The notes under the pieces were generated by a model. The model had not been told where the DNA came from. It searched no databases and saw only the letters and a list, made by a program, of their open reading frames with translations. From Clavulina sp. PMI_390 (Eukaryota; Basidiomycota; Agaricomycetes; Cantharellales; Hydnaceae): 64,000 bases of DNA. How positions within the stretch are numbered: position 1 is the stretch's first letter; every line of letters begins with the position of its first letter. This document shows positions 10,678 to 23,071 of this stretch, piece after piece. The stretch is from assembly GCA_015039315.1 (NCBI GenBank), contig WIDE01000034.1:183250-247249 (forward strand), given 5' to 3'. The position numbers and the translations under genes were made by a program.

Positions 10678-12435
10678 TGAGTACTGTTAATGGACCCCTT
10701 TCCCTGCCACTTCAGTTAGTACGAACAGTACGGCCAGGCTATTTTTTTCCCTTTCATCTTTTTGGGTCATGGTGCTTCTTGCTAACTTCTGTGTATCACA
10801 TGTATACATATTATGTAGCTACTCAACGTATTCCATACGCTGGGGCTGTGTCTATTTTCAAACGGGCGATTCGTACGAACTTCTATGATATGCATATTCA
10901 TTTGTTTCCAGTACAATTCTAGCAATGGTTTTGATAACATCACGCCCACACTTTGTACGACGTACGAAGTGGTCGCCAACTAAGGATTGAGACTACATGA
11001 ACTCCTCCGAGAGGTGAGGAGGAGCGGCCTAGTGTCCGCGGGGAGCAGAAGAAAAAGCTCGTGATAAGCGAGGGGTATTGTTCAGGGGCGCCAGGGGGTA
11101 CAAAGAGGACCTATTTCACGCTCGACAACAGGTTAACCGAGGGATGGAGGCAGGGGTATCATATGGCGCTTGGCAGGTAGACAAATTATTGGAGGAGAGC
11201 TCATTGAAATATGGCCTTCTCAGTAGTCGAATGAGCTACCTATGTAGTGTCCCTACCAAACTAGTTGTTAGGCCTGAACGGCTGATAGGGGTCCGGGGTC
11301 CTATTCCCGCTAAAAGGAAGATACACTAGGAAGAGCTCCTCCCATCATCTTCAAATATAACAAATTCGTTTTATTCCACAGTAATGCATTCAGCAGAGCG
11401 ATAGGGTTAGCAGGGACTACAAAGCAATGATCAGCTGGCGCCACCATTTATACTGCTAAAGCAAACGGTCAGTTACAAATGATAGAATCTCTTGCGCTAG
11501 ATATCTAGGGGTAATATAATACTGAGCTACTATAACAATGTATATCGAAATTCGGTCTGTTGAAAGGGTTCGCTTATTGAGATTTCTTCTGGTAGACTTC
11601 TGATGGTACCGCCGTGGCGAAGTGTGAGCTAGCAGGCCTAGCAGGCTAAAAATCCTCAGATACACAAAATCCCATATCACTAAAATGCTCGAAAAGTTTT
11701 CCGTCCGTCCATGATCACCACAAAGATATCCTCAACGTCGATTCTGTAATGAGAATGTCTACTTCCAATATCGCTATTATCAACAACATATCATAAAGAG
11801 GTACGTGGTCATTGATAGGAGAAATTCGTAGTCTGCTTGGCAGTCAAGTCTCAGGCTTGGGTCCTCTTGGCGCAATTGCAAATCACAACTTACCCCAACA
11901 ACCGAGAATGTAGAAATAGCAATGTTTCTTCCATCTATAAGCCCTTCACCACTACGATCAATACTCCTCGTTATAGTTTGGGCTCAATTAGCCAACCACT
12001 CAATGCTGATCGCGAGCTCGACCAAGACCAGATGACTAAGAGTCAACGTCTGGGAAAATATTCATATGAAGAACAGCCTCGACTACGGCTATGTTTCCCC
12101 TAACGCTAAGGGGATTACTCCACAGCAGCTGTCACTTTTATCAAAGCGCAGGGCAACGACATATAATATCTGCGGCTTTTCAAATTCTTGACCTCCCCGC
12201 TCGTGCTGACTACGCCGAAACATATCACTCGATGCACCAACGAACATGCTTCGCCTTCAAAGTAGTGAAATTTGGCGTAGAATGTTAGGAGTATTTTCTG
12301 ATTGAAGCAACATTTGTTTAAATAAAACACAGCCCCTCCGAGTGGTTTAAAGCGAGCGAGCGAGCCACTTCCCTTGGGCTTCATCCCCTCAACTGACAGT
12401 AACATTTTGCCCACAGCACACCTTTAACCTCAGAA
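10678..12435. other. Intergenic, with promoter of G1-like copy 5
   Basis: About 1.75 kb. The first 60 bp match the copy 3 3' flank. No gene, RNA or mobile element is recognised in 10.8-12.1 kb. The conserved block GCCGAAACATATCACT lies at 12214-12229. An AT-rich TTTAAATAAAA (about 12317-12327) may serve as TATA, and a GCGAGCGAGCGAGCC run follows near 12352. Confidence 0.45.
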
Positions 12436-13611
12436 ATGGTTGCCTTCTCTATGTTTCAGGCCTCTTCCCTCTATTTGTTGCTGCTGGCTTCCGTCCTCGC
12501 TGCTGCCTCGGACACTGTCCTGACTCCTTTCGGCGAGCGACCTATCGCCAATGTACACGCTGTCCCAGCAGGTATGCGCATTGCGAATTGTGTACCTAGA
12601 TCGAATTTACTGACTAAGTTCTCACAGGTGGTGTCATCAAACACGTCGGGACTCACATCCAGGTCGTCGATGCCAAAGGCACTCTGCTTCATGTCTCGGA
12701 AAATAGCGATACGAAGGTTCGGGCAGAGCCTACTTCTGCTTCAAACAAAACCACCCTTGCTGCACTTCAGAACGGTTGGATTGCATACGCCCACTGTGAG
12801 TTGTTGTCTTACTACATCGAAAGTGGTTGGTGAGCTCAAGGTCCCATTATGCCAACCCCACCACACCCACCAATGTCTTCCCGCTTACCGCATGAATTGA
12901 TCCCTGTCGTAAATCCCAATTCTCCTTTACTTTCCAGGGTACAATACAGGAGCCTCCCCAATCCAATCCTACACCACCACATGGACTGTTCCTCCCATTC
13001 CCGCTCGGAACGACGGCCAGACGCTCTTCACATTCAACTCCATTGAACCAGCCTCGGGAAATGCCATCGTTCAGCCGGTGCTTCAGTACGGTCCCACCGC
13101 CGCTGGTGGAGGGGCTTATTATGCTGTTGCGTCGTGGTACTTGGTTGGCAACCAGGTAAGTCAACCCTTCAAGACTTGTTTACGATAGATATCTCGACCC
13201 TTCGCAATGCCCGTTGGCTTATCTCACCTTTCTGCACATTAGACATATTACACACGCCCAGTTAGAGTCTCTGTTGGGACCGTCCTAAATGGGATCATCT
13301 CCCTTACTGGGTCGTCTGGCGCCTCATTCAACTACGTCACGTCGTTCACAAACATCGCTGGCACCTCGTTGAACGTCCAGAACTCTGCCCAGCTTGTCTG
13401 GGCGACTGAGACGCTCGAGGTTTATAATGTCCAAAACCTCTCCAACTTCCCCTCTGGGTCGACAGTCTTCTCGGATATTAATCTCAGGACCTCAGCGGGC
13501 ACGCCTAGTGTCTCGTGGACGGCCGTGAGTTCCGTACAAGATAACGCGGTCACGACCGTAAATGTACAGGGCGCGACGAACGCGAAGATCACCATCAAGT
13601 ACCCTGTTTGA
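12436..13611 (+). CDS. Secreted glutamic-peptidase-like protein, array copy 5
   Basis: Exons 12436-12571, 12628-12795, 12938-13155 and 13243-13611 give 296 codons plus stop. The signal peptide is MVAFSMFQASSLYLLLLASVLA. LTPFGERP and GTLLHVSENSD mark the propeptide-like part. The candidate Gln is in AIVQPVLQYGP and the Glu in WATETLEVYN, where the Gly after Tyr-Val-Tyr of the sisters is replaced by Asn. The exon 2 end reads YAHW instead of YAYW/YAYY. It is intact and is the last member of the array; the next gene downstream is unrelated. Confidence 0.74.
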
Positions 13612-14415
13612 TTGGAATTCTCCTCCATCGCATAGGGATGTGGGTGCTATTCACCAGATATTTTGTAAAGCTCTGGTTTCTCTTTCTCATGGTGTTTGCC
13701 GTCTTCCCCTCGTCATCTCATGCGCTTATAGCATGGCCATTCCGCATGGACCATACGTTTACAAGGCTGTATTTCTTCTTTTTATGCAAACGTATAAGCT
13801 TCTGCGAACCTTATACTCTTTTTACTCATTGCGCGGTTCCTAACGCCTGAAATAGCACCAGATGCTTAAGATACCGAGACATTTAATTATTCTATGGCAG
13901 AGGCAAGCAAGTTTTTGATCGATCAACGGAGGTTCTCGTCGTAATATTAGAATATCCACCTAGGCGACCTTGATAAGATGGAAGGATTCGGGAAGATCAG
14001 AATGGATCATGTGAGGCGATTCTTCTATTTGATATCGACGCTCGCATGAGCCTAATTGAGAGGTCTCGAAGCCTAAAAATCACAGTTGCTCAGTAAGCCA
14101 GAAACCTCTCAAAGGCAGTGAGATGTTAAGGAGACATGGTGAAGCAGGCCCAGGGTTTTATCTCTCATATCCGTAGACATAGCCCGGTACATTTGAGAAT
14201 GAAAAGCATATTGGACTCTTTTTATGTTTTATGGGACATTATGGAGGCTCTAGCGTGTGCAGAAGAAGAAACTAGACCCTGTACTTCGTGGTCCGCTGTT
14301 TGTTTCGAGGCTGCTACCGCGACAGCTCATCACAAATCACAACACATCGTCGTCATTCCGACGATTGTCGCAGGGCCACTGGTATTTACCAACATATGCC
14401 ATCATAATACTCAAA
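13612..14415. other. Intergenic between the G1-like array and ALG12
   Basis: Contains the copy 5 3' flank and an AT-rich stretch. Nothing else is supported. Confidence 0.4.
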
Positions 14416-16593
14416 ATGTGGTATGAAACCTTGCTTGACACGCTGTTCTTCGTCATTGGGGCTGCCCATGTCATTCTTGCGCCATACACCAAAGTGGAGG
14501 AGAGCTTCAATCTGCACGCAGTGCATGACATCCTGATGTACGGAGTGGGGCCAGGAGCTCTAGGAAATGTGTGTAGTTATAAACTCAGCTGCTCATTAAT
14601 GCGAGATATTGAGCAACGATGGATTCGCGCCCGTTAAGTAGTATGATCATTTCACCTTCCCTGGTGTCGTACCTCGTTCCTTCATAGGGAGTCTCGTTCT
14701 TGCCTACGCGAGTACTCCACTACTATGGTCCCTGGGTTCCTTTGGGCTGCTAAGGAGTAAACTCCAAATTCAAGTGGCTGGTACGTCACCATATTATGAT
14801 TTGCCCCGCTCCATCATCCTCAGCGTTGCTTCCTCTCTCCACCTGCGCTTGATACATCCATACTTGGATCTGCGACTCCGGACGCCCCCTTGAACCTCCT
14901 GGATACCATCAATATCTGTTTTATCTCTCCAATGCTAGCGCAGTCCGCCTCGTCCTCTCATCCTTAAATGCTCTGAGCCTCGTCTTCATACGACGTGCTG
15001 CAAGCAAGAGATTTGGATCGAGAACAGGGACATGGTTCACCCTGCTTAGCTGCTCTCAGTTCCATGTCATGTTTTGGATGGGGAGGACACTGCCAAATAT
15101 GTTTGCCTTGTTCCCTGGTTAGTCCCTTGATTATCCTTGTTGCACATCGTTCCTGACATAGGCATGTTTTCTGTGGATCTGTAGTGAATATCGTAATAGG
15201 ACTTGTGCTATCTACTACAAAAACTACACCACACTTGACACGCAGGGCTATCATGATACTGACAGCCACGGCCGTGATCCTGCGGGCTGAGCTCGTAGGC
15301 CTGGTCGGCCCACTCGCCCTCTTTGCTCTGATTAGACGAAGAGTTAGTATCGGCCAGTTAATTATTGATGGAGCTGTCGCCGGGTGTTTAGCTATCGGTA
15401 TGTGTCTTTTGCACTGCGATCGTTATGCATCCACAACGCGCTAACAGTGTTTGTCGGGCCCAGGAGCAACAATCCTTGTTGATTCTCACTTTTGGCACCA
15501 AGCGTGGATGTGGCCAGAGTTTGCTGGGATCTGGTTCAACGTTTATGAAGGGAAGAGCGCCGAATGGGGCGTAAGTCACTCACCTGGTTCATCATTTTCT
15601 GCCCCATCGGCTGACCTCTCCATCATCCATAGGTCTCGCCTCGTCATGCCTACTTTACCTCTCACCTGCCCAAGCTCCTTATGGCCTCCTTACCACTTTC
15701 GGTTGTCGGTGCCGGGGTGAACTCGTATGTCAGACAACTGATGCTGGTGGTGCTGGTGTTTGTTGGCCTATTGAGCCAGCTGGGCCATAAAGAGTGGCGT
15801 TTTGTCGTCTACGTCGTTCCACTCGTGAATGTGGGCGCAGCGAGAGGTGCTGCATGGATGTACGTCGATCGTCCCATCATGACGCGCGTCTCCTCAGCCG
15901 CTGACCTGGCTTCATAGCTTGGATCGTCGACCAGCCTGGAGGATGTTGAGACGCCTGCTGGCACTGGGACTAGTGGGCTTGATCGCATTGAACGTATGCG
16001 CGACTGCATTCTTGACATATGTGTCGAGCGCAAACTATCCTGGTGGTGAAGCTATGACGCGTTTGCACGAGGTTATTCACAAGACTCAAGGTGCGGGTTA
16101 TATTCCCGGGCATACGACATGGCCCGATCGTAACCATGGCTCTGACGGTCGGTACCTTAATGCAGCTTCTATCTTCATTGACGACCTGGCGGCGCAATCT
16201 GGAGCATCACTTTTCACGCAGGAGTGCGCTCCACCTTATGCGTTTGGGCTCTCCCCACCACCCTTTGGAAGCCCCAGTACCGGCTCCATCTTCTCTCGTT
16301 CGCAATCAACGTGCTCTTGGAGGTACTCCAAGCAGGACGAGACTCTCCGGTCATCGGGCTCAGGAGTAACCCATGCAATCCTAGAGCCGGGAGGCAACAA
16401 TATGAAGCAGCGTGCGTACAAAGGCGGGGCAAATGTAGCGCTAGCGCGAGTGAAAGGCGTCGAGCGAGTTGGCTTTATTGGACCTAGGAATGTTGCAGTG
16501 GATGACAACGGTCTCCCTGGAATTGTGGATGCATGGCGAAAGTGGATCCCCCGAGTGTTCCTAAAGGACGCGTTGTGGGTTGTTGCGTTGTGA
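14416..16593 (+). CDS. ALG12: ALG12-type dolichyl-P-Man alpha-1,6-mannosyltransferase (GT22)
   Basis: Exons 14416-14568, 14642-14780, 14944-15117, 15185-15397, 15464-15570, 15633-15859 and 15918-16593, about 537-562 residues. A 75-nt in-frame stretch (16091-16165) has splice-like ends and may be an intron. Family signatures: YTKVEESFNLHAVHD at the N-terminus, NYDHFTFPGVVPR across the first intron, QFHVMFWMGRTLPN, the loop motif RAEL, VDSHFWHQ followed by WPE and GKSAEWG, and GHKEWRFVVYVVPL. It is a polytopic ER membrane enzyme that adds the eighth mannose to the lipid-linked N-glycan precursor from dolichyl-phosphate-mannose. The intron at 14781-14943 is long (163 nt) and its acceptor is the least certain boundary. 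The C-terminal sequence after WRYSKQDE is poorly conserved. Confidence 0.85.
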
Positions 16594-17101
16594 CATTGTT
16601 GAAATTATGACATCTTGCTCTGTCTGTAATCCGATGCATGAAGATAGCTTTGCACGCGCCTTCGGTAGCAAAGGAACCGGATATCTACGGCCCCTCGATT
16701 GCCTAGGATTCGTGAATATAAATGCACGGTTGCCCCCGCCACCAAACGTGGTTGATCCATTTTGGGTGGTTCCCACGTTAGGAAAGTGCCGGGAAGCGTT
16801 ACCATCGACACAACTATTGGAACGCTCTTTCTCCCTTAGTCCCCTCCCTCCCCGCCCTTTTGCTCTCCCGTCCTCTCTAGTCCTCCTTTTCTTCACTAGT
16901 TTCTATCTGCTGCCCGTGGACTGGGCCCTTGGACGTCGCGCTAATACTGACTCGTGACACCGCCAACTGCACAACGAGCGAAATCCATTCCGTTCCTCGA
17001 ACGCCGCTACTATATCCTATTCTCGCTCTCTGACACCAGAGAACAGCACCCTCCTCGTACCTCGACACGACCCATCCACGTATTGATTCTATTCTGGCGC
17101 G
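16594..17101. other. Intergenic between ALG12 and the kinase gene
   Basis: Contains a pyrimidine-rich tract (about 16830-16900), probably part of the kinase promoter. No gene is seen. Confidence 0.4.
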
Positions 17102-19942
17102 ATGGGCGGTGTCTGCTGTCGACCTGAGGTGTGTGCTTCGTTTCCAAGGGCGGATGAACAGCAGCACCTCATCCCTATTTTTGCCATATAATATTTTCAT
17201 AGCCCATAGACTTTGATGGTGAGGCCAACCTGTTCCACTTCAACCTGCTTCGGAGCATCGGCAAGGGCGCATTCGGAAAGGTTCGTCTGGTTGTTACACT
17301 GCTTGGTTCTCTGGCACCGCTGGCTGGCGCCCATATATACATACTAACACCGACCTCCGTGTTCATTCACTCTTATTCCCGTTCCCACCTCACCTGTGCC
17401 ATCGTCTATCGCTCTCTAGGTCCGAGTGGTCCAGCACAAGCAGACAAAACGTCTCTATGCTCTCAAGTACATCAACAAGGCAAAATGTGTCAAGATGAAG
17501 GCCGTGTCCAATATCATACAGGAACGACGGTTGCTCGAGGAGGTACGCATTCCACGACAATGTTGCCAGGCTGCAAAGGCTCTCTAGTGGCTTGATGAAC
17601 TAATTGTTTTCTTCCCGCCATTGTTCGCAGATCGATCATCCATTCGTCGTGAATATGCGATATGCATTCCAAGATGATGAGAACTGCTTCTTCGTCCTCG
17701 ACCTCATGCTCGGTGGAGACCTTCGCTGTACGTTGACCCTCCTGCACTCCGCACTTGCTTTTCTGGCTTTCAATGTGACACACCCAACTCATCCCGCACC
17801 CCCTTGTATAGTCCACCTTGACAGGTTAGGGTCTCTGCCCGAACCCGCCGTCAAAGTCATCACTGCCGAAATTGCCTCTGCCCTAGCCTTTTTGCACGAC
17901 AAGAGGATCATACATCGGTATGTCAAACTCTCCTACTCTCGTCCCTCCCCACTCCCCCTCTCTCCACGTGCCCCACCGTCGAGTCCTTCGCGATCACATC
18001 GTGTGCCTAGCAACTGATCCGATCTCATTCCCCCTTGCATTTCTCCCATGTGTCATACCCCACACACACATCGCTCCGCCGTGCGTCCGTTCATCCGTGG
18101 TACCTTGCTCCCCGACGCGTTGGCTACTGCTCCCGCAGCGACCTGAAACCCGACAACATTCTCCTCGACGAGCGGGGTCATGCACACATCACCGACTTGA
18201 ACATCGCGGTACACTATTCAGAACGGCGGATGTTGACAGGCGTGGCAGGCAGTATGGCATACATGGGTCAGTTCTTCCATCACAACCCCATTTCATGCTT
18301 TGCGCTTCATTTGCTAATCTTGCATTACCGCTGGCGGATATGGCATTTGCTATCTCGACCAATTGTGCCTGTGTCCAACCTGATCACCATCAACTCGATC
18401 ACCACTTCATTCCATCTAGCCCCCGAGGTTCTCGCAAAGAAAGGCTACGTCTGGACAATAGACTGGTGGTCCCTTGGCGTATGCGCATATGAGCTCATGT
18501 TCGGGCGACGGCCGTTCAGGGGGAAGACCAACTCGGACCTGACGCACTCGATCACGCGGGAGAGCGTTCGATACCCCGAGACGGCCGAAGAGAAGTGCTC
18601 GAGGGAGGGTCTGCATGCAATTGCCTCGGTGAGTAGATCTGCCGATGCACAATTACCTTCTTCCTTCCATCATTATTCGCTCTCCTTTTTTTTGTGCCTT
18701 TGTCTACCTGCCTGTTCGAGTTGATGTTCGAGCTTCACGGCCGCACCAGGCGACCAAGTTTTTTTTTCTGTGACCTTTTGGATTTGCAAATTGATCTGCA
18801 TCATACTCACGCGGCTTCCCCTTTTCTCTGCTTCATCTCATTCGCCCCACGCTCGGGCTCCGCCCCCTCTCCCATCATTTCCCCGTCACACCCACGCTAT
18901 ACAATCGCCCAATCGTATGGCTCACAATTGGATCTCGATCCTCCTACCAACTGCCTGCTTGGGTTGTCTCTGTTCTCTTGCCCTTACCATTTCACCTGAT
19001 CCGGCCATTGATCATCCCCCCTCTCACCATTGCACTGGTGGCACCTATTGGCGCTGTGACACCCACGATGCTGGTGGTGAATGCAGTTCCTTGACCGAGA
19101 TATCACCAGGCGACTTGGGTGCAGGGGCGGCTCTCCTCAAAGTGGATTTGAGGAACTAAAGCGCCACCCATGGTTCCGAACCATCGACTGGGACACCCTC
19201 GATGATATGAACTTTGAGCCGCCGTTCGTGCCCGATGTGTGTATTCATACTTTTTCCCTCTAGTACGACATAACTGACTTTTTGTGTGCTATCGAAAATA
19301 GGCGAAGAAGGCCAACTTTGATGCGACGCACGAGCTCGAGGAGCTGTTGTTGGAGGACAATCCTCTCAAGGCCCGAAAGCGAAACCCGAACCAGGATATC
19401 AACAACCTGAGCTCGGAGATGCGGCAGCTGGAGGAACAGTACGTTATCCTCTTATACTCTCGCGCTTCACTATTTGCGGTTCGCTGACGTGCTGCAAAAC
19501 CCAAGGTTCACCATCTATGACTTTGACAAGATGAGGCGTCGCTCGTACTACCCCACAAACCAACAGCAGCTTGTCTCCTCCATCACTGCGACGTCGTCGA
19601 CTGGTGGCGGCCCTGTCGAAACCACCATCTCACGTCCACAAACGCCTGCAGCGAATTCATCAGGTGTCGTAATGCCTGGTGCGGGAGTGAATGGGAACTC
19701 GATGGAAATGGCGACGAGAATGCCTCCGCGAAGGCCAGGGACGGCAGGGAGTGTTTCGAATGGCATGAACGGGCATCAGGATTCGCTAAATGTCCCGCCT
19801 TTGCCAAGAACGCATATGATGCCCATGGAGGACCCTGCGAGGTATGTTTCATCTGTTGTCCCTTGTGTCCCTATTCTTTCTGACCTTGTCGGCTATGTTT
19901 CTTTTTTTTTTTTTTTTTTTTCGTGCGACGATGATTAGATGA
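17102..19942 (+). CDS. STK32/YANK-like AGC-family Ser/Thr kinase
   Basis: Exons 17102-17128, 17203-17280, 17420-17542, 17631-17727, 17812-17917, 18139-18266, 18420-18628, 19087-19236, 19302-19438, 19506-19841 and 19939-19942, about 464 residues. It starts MGGVCCRP, a typical N-myristoylation site with two palmitoylatable Cys, so membrane attachment is likely. The kinase core is complete: GKGAFGKV glycine loop, YALKYINK lysine, HRDLKPDN catalytic loop (split by an intron), MAPEVL and IDWWSLG. The magnesium-loop motif reads DLN instead of DFG; STK32 proteins have DFN, so the Gly loss is family-typical and the Leu unusual. An AGC-type tail with RQLEEQFTIYDF follows, then a Ser/Pro-rich end. The seventh intron is 458 nt. 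The last exon holds only the final base of an Arg codon and the stop, so the true C-terminus may differ. Substrates are unknown. Confidence 0.85.
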
Positions 19943-21224
19943 CCTTGATGCCAGGGCTACTTCCCAGTGTCATTTTGGACAAGCCTGCGCCACCCATCCC
20001 GAACAAATGCTAACCCATTCCCATAATCCCTCCTCCTGACCTCCCTTTTCCACACCTACTACCTCAAACCTTCTCGCAATTCCATACGGCAGTCCAATCT
20101 CACTACTCATGCCAACGACGACAACGATGACATCCACGCCCGCACCGGTCACCCCTTCTACCTTCTTCCCCTCCACAAAAACCAAACCGCATACGGACAT
20201 TTATACCCTCATCGCACACTCCCCTATCTCACCAACAATATCCGAACGAAGGCGTTCTAGTCGTTGTCGCTACTCCTCAATCTCTGCGAGCTGTTGTCGC
20301 CCCTTTTCCTTTTGGGGTACTTGGTCTGTTTGTTCCTTCCACCTGTTTGCTGTGTGCATCATCACGCTGTTTGGGGTACTATTACTGCTCCCCTCTGCAG
20401 CTGTACCAGCTACTCTCCACCTCTTCCGTCATTGCCTGTCCATTTTTTCCTTGTTCGGGGTCCCTGGCCGTCGCTTCTGTCGTTCAGTTCCACTCTCTCA
20501 GGCCATGAATGATTTCCTTCCAGCCCCCTTTCCTCCCTTCGCCCTACCCTATCCTATCGTTGCATTCTATTCCCTTTTCATCATCCCATACCGTGTGCTA
20601 CTCACTCGTGTCGCTCCACCTGTAATTTGGGAGCCTTCTTTCCTTGTTTTGCTTCCTTCTTTCTCTCTCACCTCTCTCCCTATCTTTCCTATCATCCGTT
20701 CTTCCTCGCACGTGATTCCTCAAAGCTAGCTTCAACTCTCCCCCCGCGCCCGACTTGTTCGCTATTATCTGTTCCTCGTCTCCCCTCCGAGTGTCATCAT
20801 CCCCTGTTTAATTCTCTGTTTCTGTTCCGTATCTATTAATTGGCTGAGCACTATGACACTCCCCCCGCGTCTTGCATGGTATAGCATGTCCATGTGCATC
20901 TATCCCCACCCTTGATCTATCTCTCTCTCGCTTGATTGATTGTTGCCCCCAGTTCTGATAGTCGTAATTTTTTCATCTGCCTTTTTTCTTTCCCCTTGGT
21001 CAAAGTTGGTTGTTTCCTTGTTGTGCGTATCATGCATGAATTCCATGGGTTCCCAAAATTCTCTGTTCCCGTGTTGCCTGTCGCGCGCCTAATGATGGTG
21101 TTTGGGCACAAAAATTCCAAACTCGATCCCTGTCAAGGAACAAGACGCTTTGTTTGTCGACCAGGTATAAGAGCAAAGCTGGGGGCTTTTGCGGTCTATC
21201 CACCAAAACCTGACCTGAACCACT
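19943..21224. other. Intergenic, very pyrimidine-rich
   Basis: A poly-T tract (about 19904-19921) lies in the last kinase intron. The next 1.2 kb is C/T-rich on the plus strand. A long plus-strand frame here (20109-20729) is low-complexity and has no domain. It is probably kinase 3' UTR plus the promoter of the next gene. Confidence 0.45.
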
Positions 21225-22906
21225 ATGAATATGTCTGAGTTGATATCTCAACCACCTCTGCAACGCCTCCCAGCATTGAAACCCGGTATTTCCCCATTAT
21301 ATTACCTGGCTACTGCAATCTCACTTACCGCTCTTTCCTGTCGTTTTCTAAAAGAGTTTCTGAATGCCGTGCTACAGCGAGACATGACCGCTGCGTTTCA
21401 AGTCCTGTGGCCCGCTGTCGAATGTCACCTACCCCCTGATCAACCTTTTCTGCCGCGCGTACTGAGGCTTGACATGGCTGACGAGCTAAATACCTCTGAT
21501 CTTCGGGCCTTGATTGACATTGCTCTTCCGGCCTACCGCAACGACCATAACATAGCTCGCTCCTTGACGTTGGCGGCGAACCTGCTCGTACCCATTGGGT
21601 CACTTCCATATGAGCTTCTGCTTGAGGTCTTCAGATGGATGTCACGTTGGGGCGCGCACCAGATCAGAAAGATATCTCACGTCTGTGCTACCTGGCGGCA
21701 CATTGCCCAATCCTCACCTTCCCTGTGGACCACGGTCTTCTCTACCGAACGAACAACGACAAAGTTGCTTGAAATGTTTTTCCGCAATGCATCACCCCAT
21801 CCCATCGCCTTTGTGGTCCACCCCAACGGTCACGCTGCTGCTGCCTCCCTTCTAGAGCAACACCCAGAATATAGGGAACGGGTGCGAGCACTTCACTCAG
21901 CTACAATGACTTCTAGAAGACGCAGTGGCCAGGAAGATCTCTGGACGCACTATTCGTTCCCGCAGCTTGAGTATCTCTCCATGGAAACAGTGTCCAAGTA
22001 CACAATGGCCTTTGACATCTCCCAAATCCAACGCTCCCCTAGACTCTGCCGCCTCAAGCTAACGAATCTTAGCCACTCCGGAAAACTCAGGATCTATTCA
22101 TCAGCGCATCAGGTCGAGCCATTGACATTTCATATACTACACGTCATAACAACCCAACTCATCGGCGGCTTGGAGTTCCTACACACCGTAGCTACCTCGC
22201 TGCCCGACCTAAGGACGCTCAGACTCTCCAAGATCACAAGCATGGGTCCTGCCGGCAACGCTGCAGCGTCCTCTAATATATTCAGTGGTACCTCTGACTC
22301 AATCTTTACCCTAGAGCGACTGGGGACCTTAGAGTTTTCAGGATGCAGCCCGGAAGTAGTTCAGGGTCTGACCGGAAAACTTGCGGTTCCCTCACTACGA
22401 AAATTGCTCATTCATCTGGGCACCGATGACGATAGTGCGGATCGTGCCCCAGCCTCCGAAGATTCATTGAAAAATCTCAGTATTTCCTTGGGGTCAATGG
22501 TGCGCACACGATTCTCTTGTTTCTCATGTCTGTGATTCTCAACGGCCTTGACATTCTTATGATCCATCAGCTTTCAAGCTGTCCGAAGCTACAGCAGCTC
22601 GAGGTTGGCGGGCTAGCTCCTTCTCTGCACGTCTTGACAACCGCACTTGCATCTCTTGGCAAGAACTCTATGAAGCAGCTGAACTCCCTCGCTGTGACGC
22701 TATCACCATCCACCGACGAGGAAGACTGGAAACTTATTGCCGATGACGTGTGGAATTTTCTCCGACAAATACTCCTTAGACGCGGCAAACAGGCTCGGTA
22801 TCCCTTGAAAGAACTTGTGCTTCCTAGGAAATTTACCTATTATGCTGACGCTAGTACACTCAAGAAAGTAGCTCAATGCAAAGGACTGCAACTCTCTTTC
22901 GTCTAG
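21225..22906 (+). CDS. F-box/LRR-type protein
   Basis: Two exons, 21225-22499 and 22571-22906 (71-nt intron, acceptor catcag), give 536 residues. An F-box sits near residue 126: IGSLPYELLLEVFRW, followed by ISHVCATWRHIA and SPSLW. The rest has irregular leucine-rich repeats (LPDLRTLRLSK, LERLGTLEFSGC, LPSLRKL-like stretches, CPKLQQLEVGGL) of the type seen in expanded basidiomycete F-box families. Such proteins usually bind Skp1 and present substrates to an SCF ubiquitin ligase; the target is unknown. About 110 residues precede the F-box, which is longer than usual. An in-frame ATG two codons downstream is an equally good start. Confidence 0.75.
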
Positions 22907-23071
22907 CACGCTACCTAGAGTTATATTCGAGGGAAGCTCAGGCGAAGAAAACCACCTCGTGTCACGATCCTCAATGCTCAAAATTTGACACTGTGGGTCA
23001 ATTATACTAGCTGGCTTCGTTTGTATATCATTCCATACTACTTCCCAAGTGCAGGTGCCAAAGTGTTTCTA

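Noticed and set aside
20109..20729. 206-codon plus-strand open frame after the kinase gene
   Set aside because: Low-complexity translation of C/T-rich DNA; no domain, and no start or splice context.
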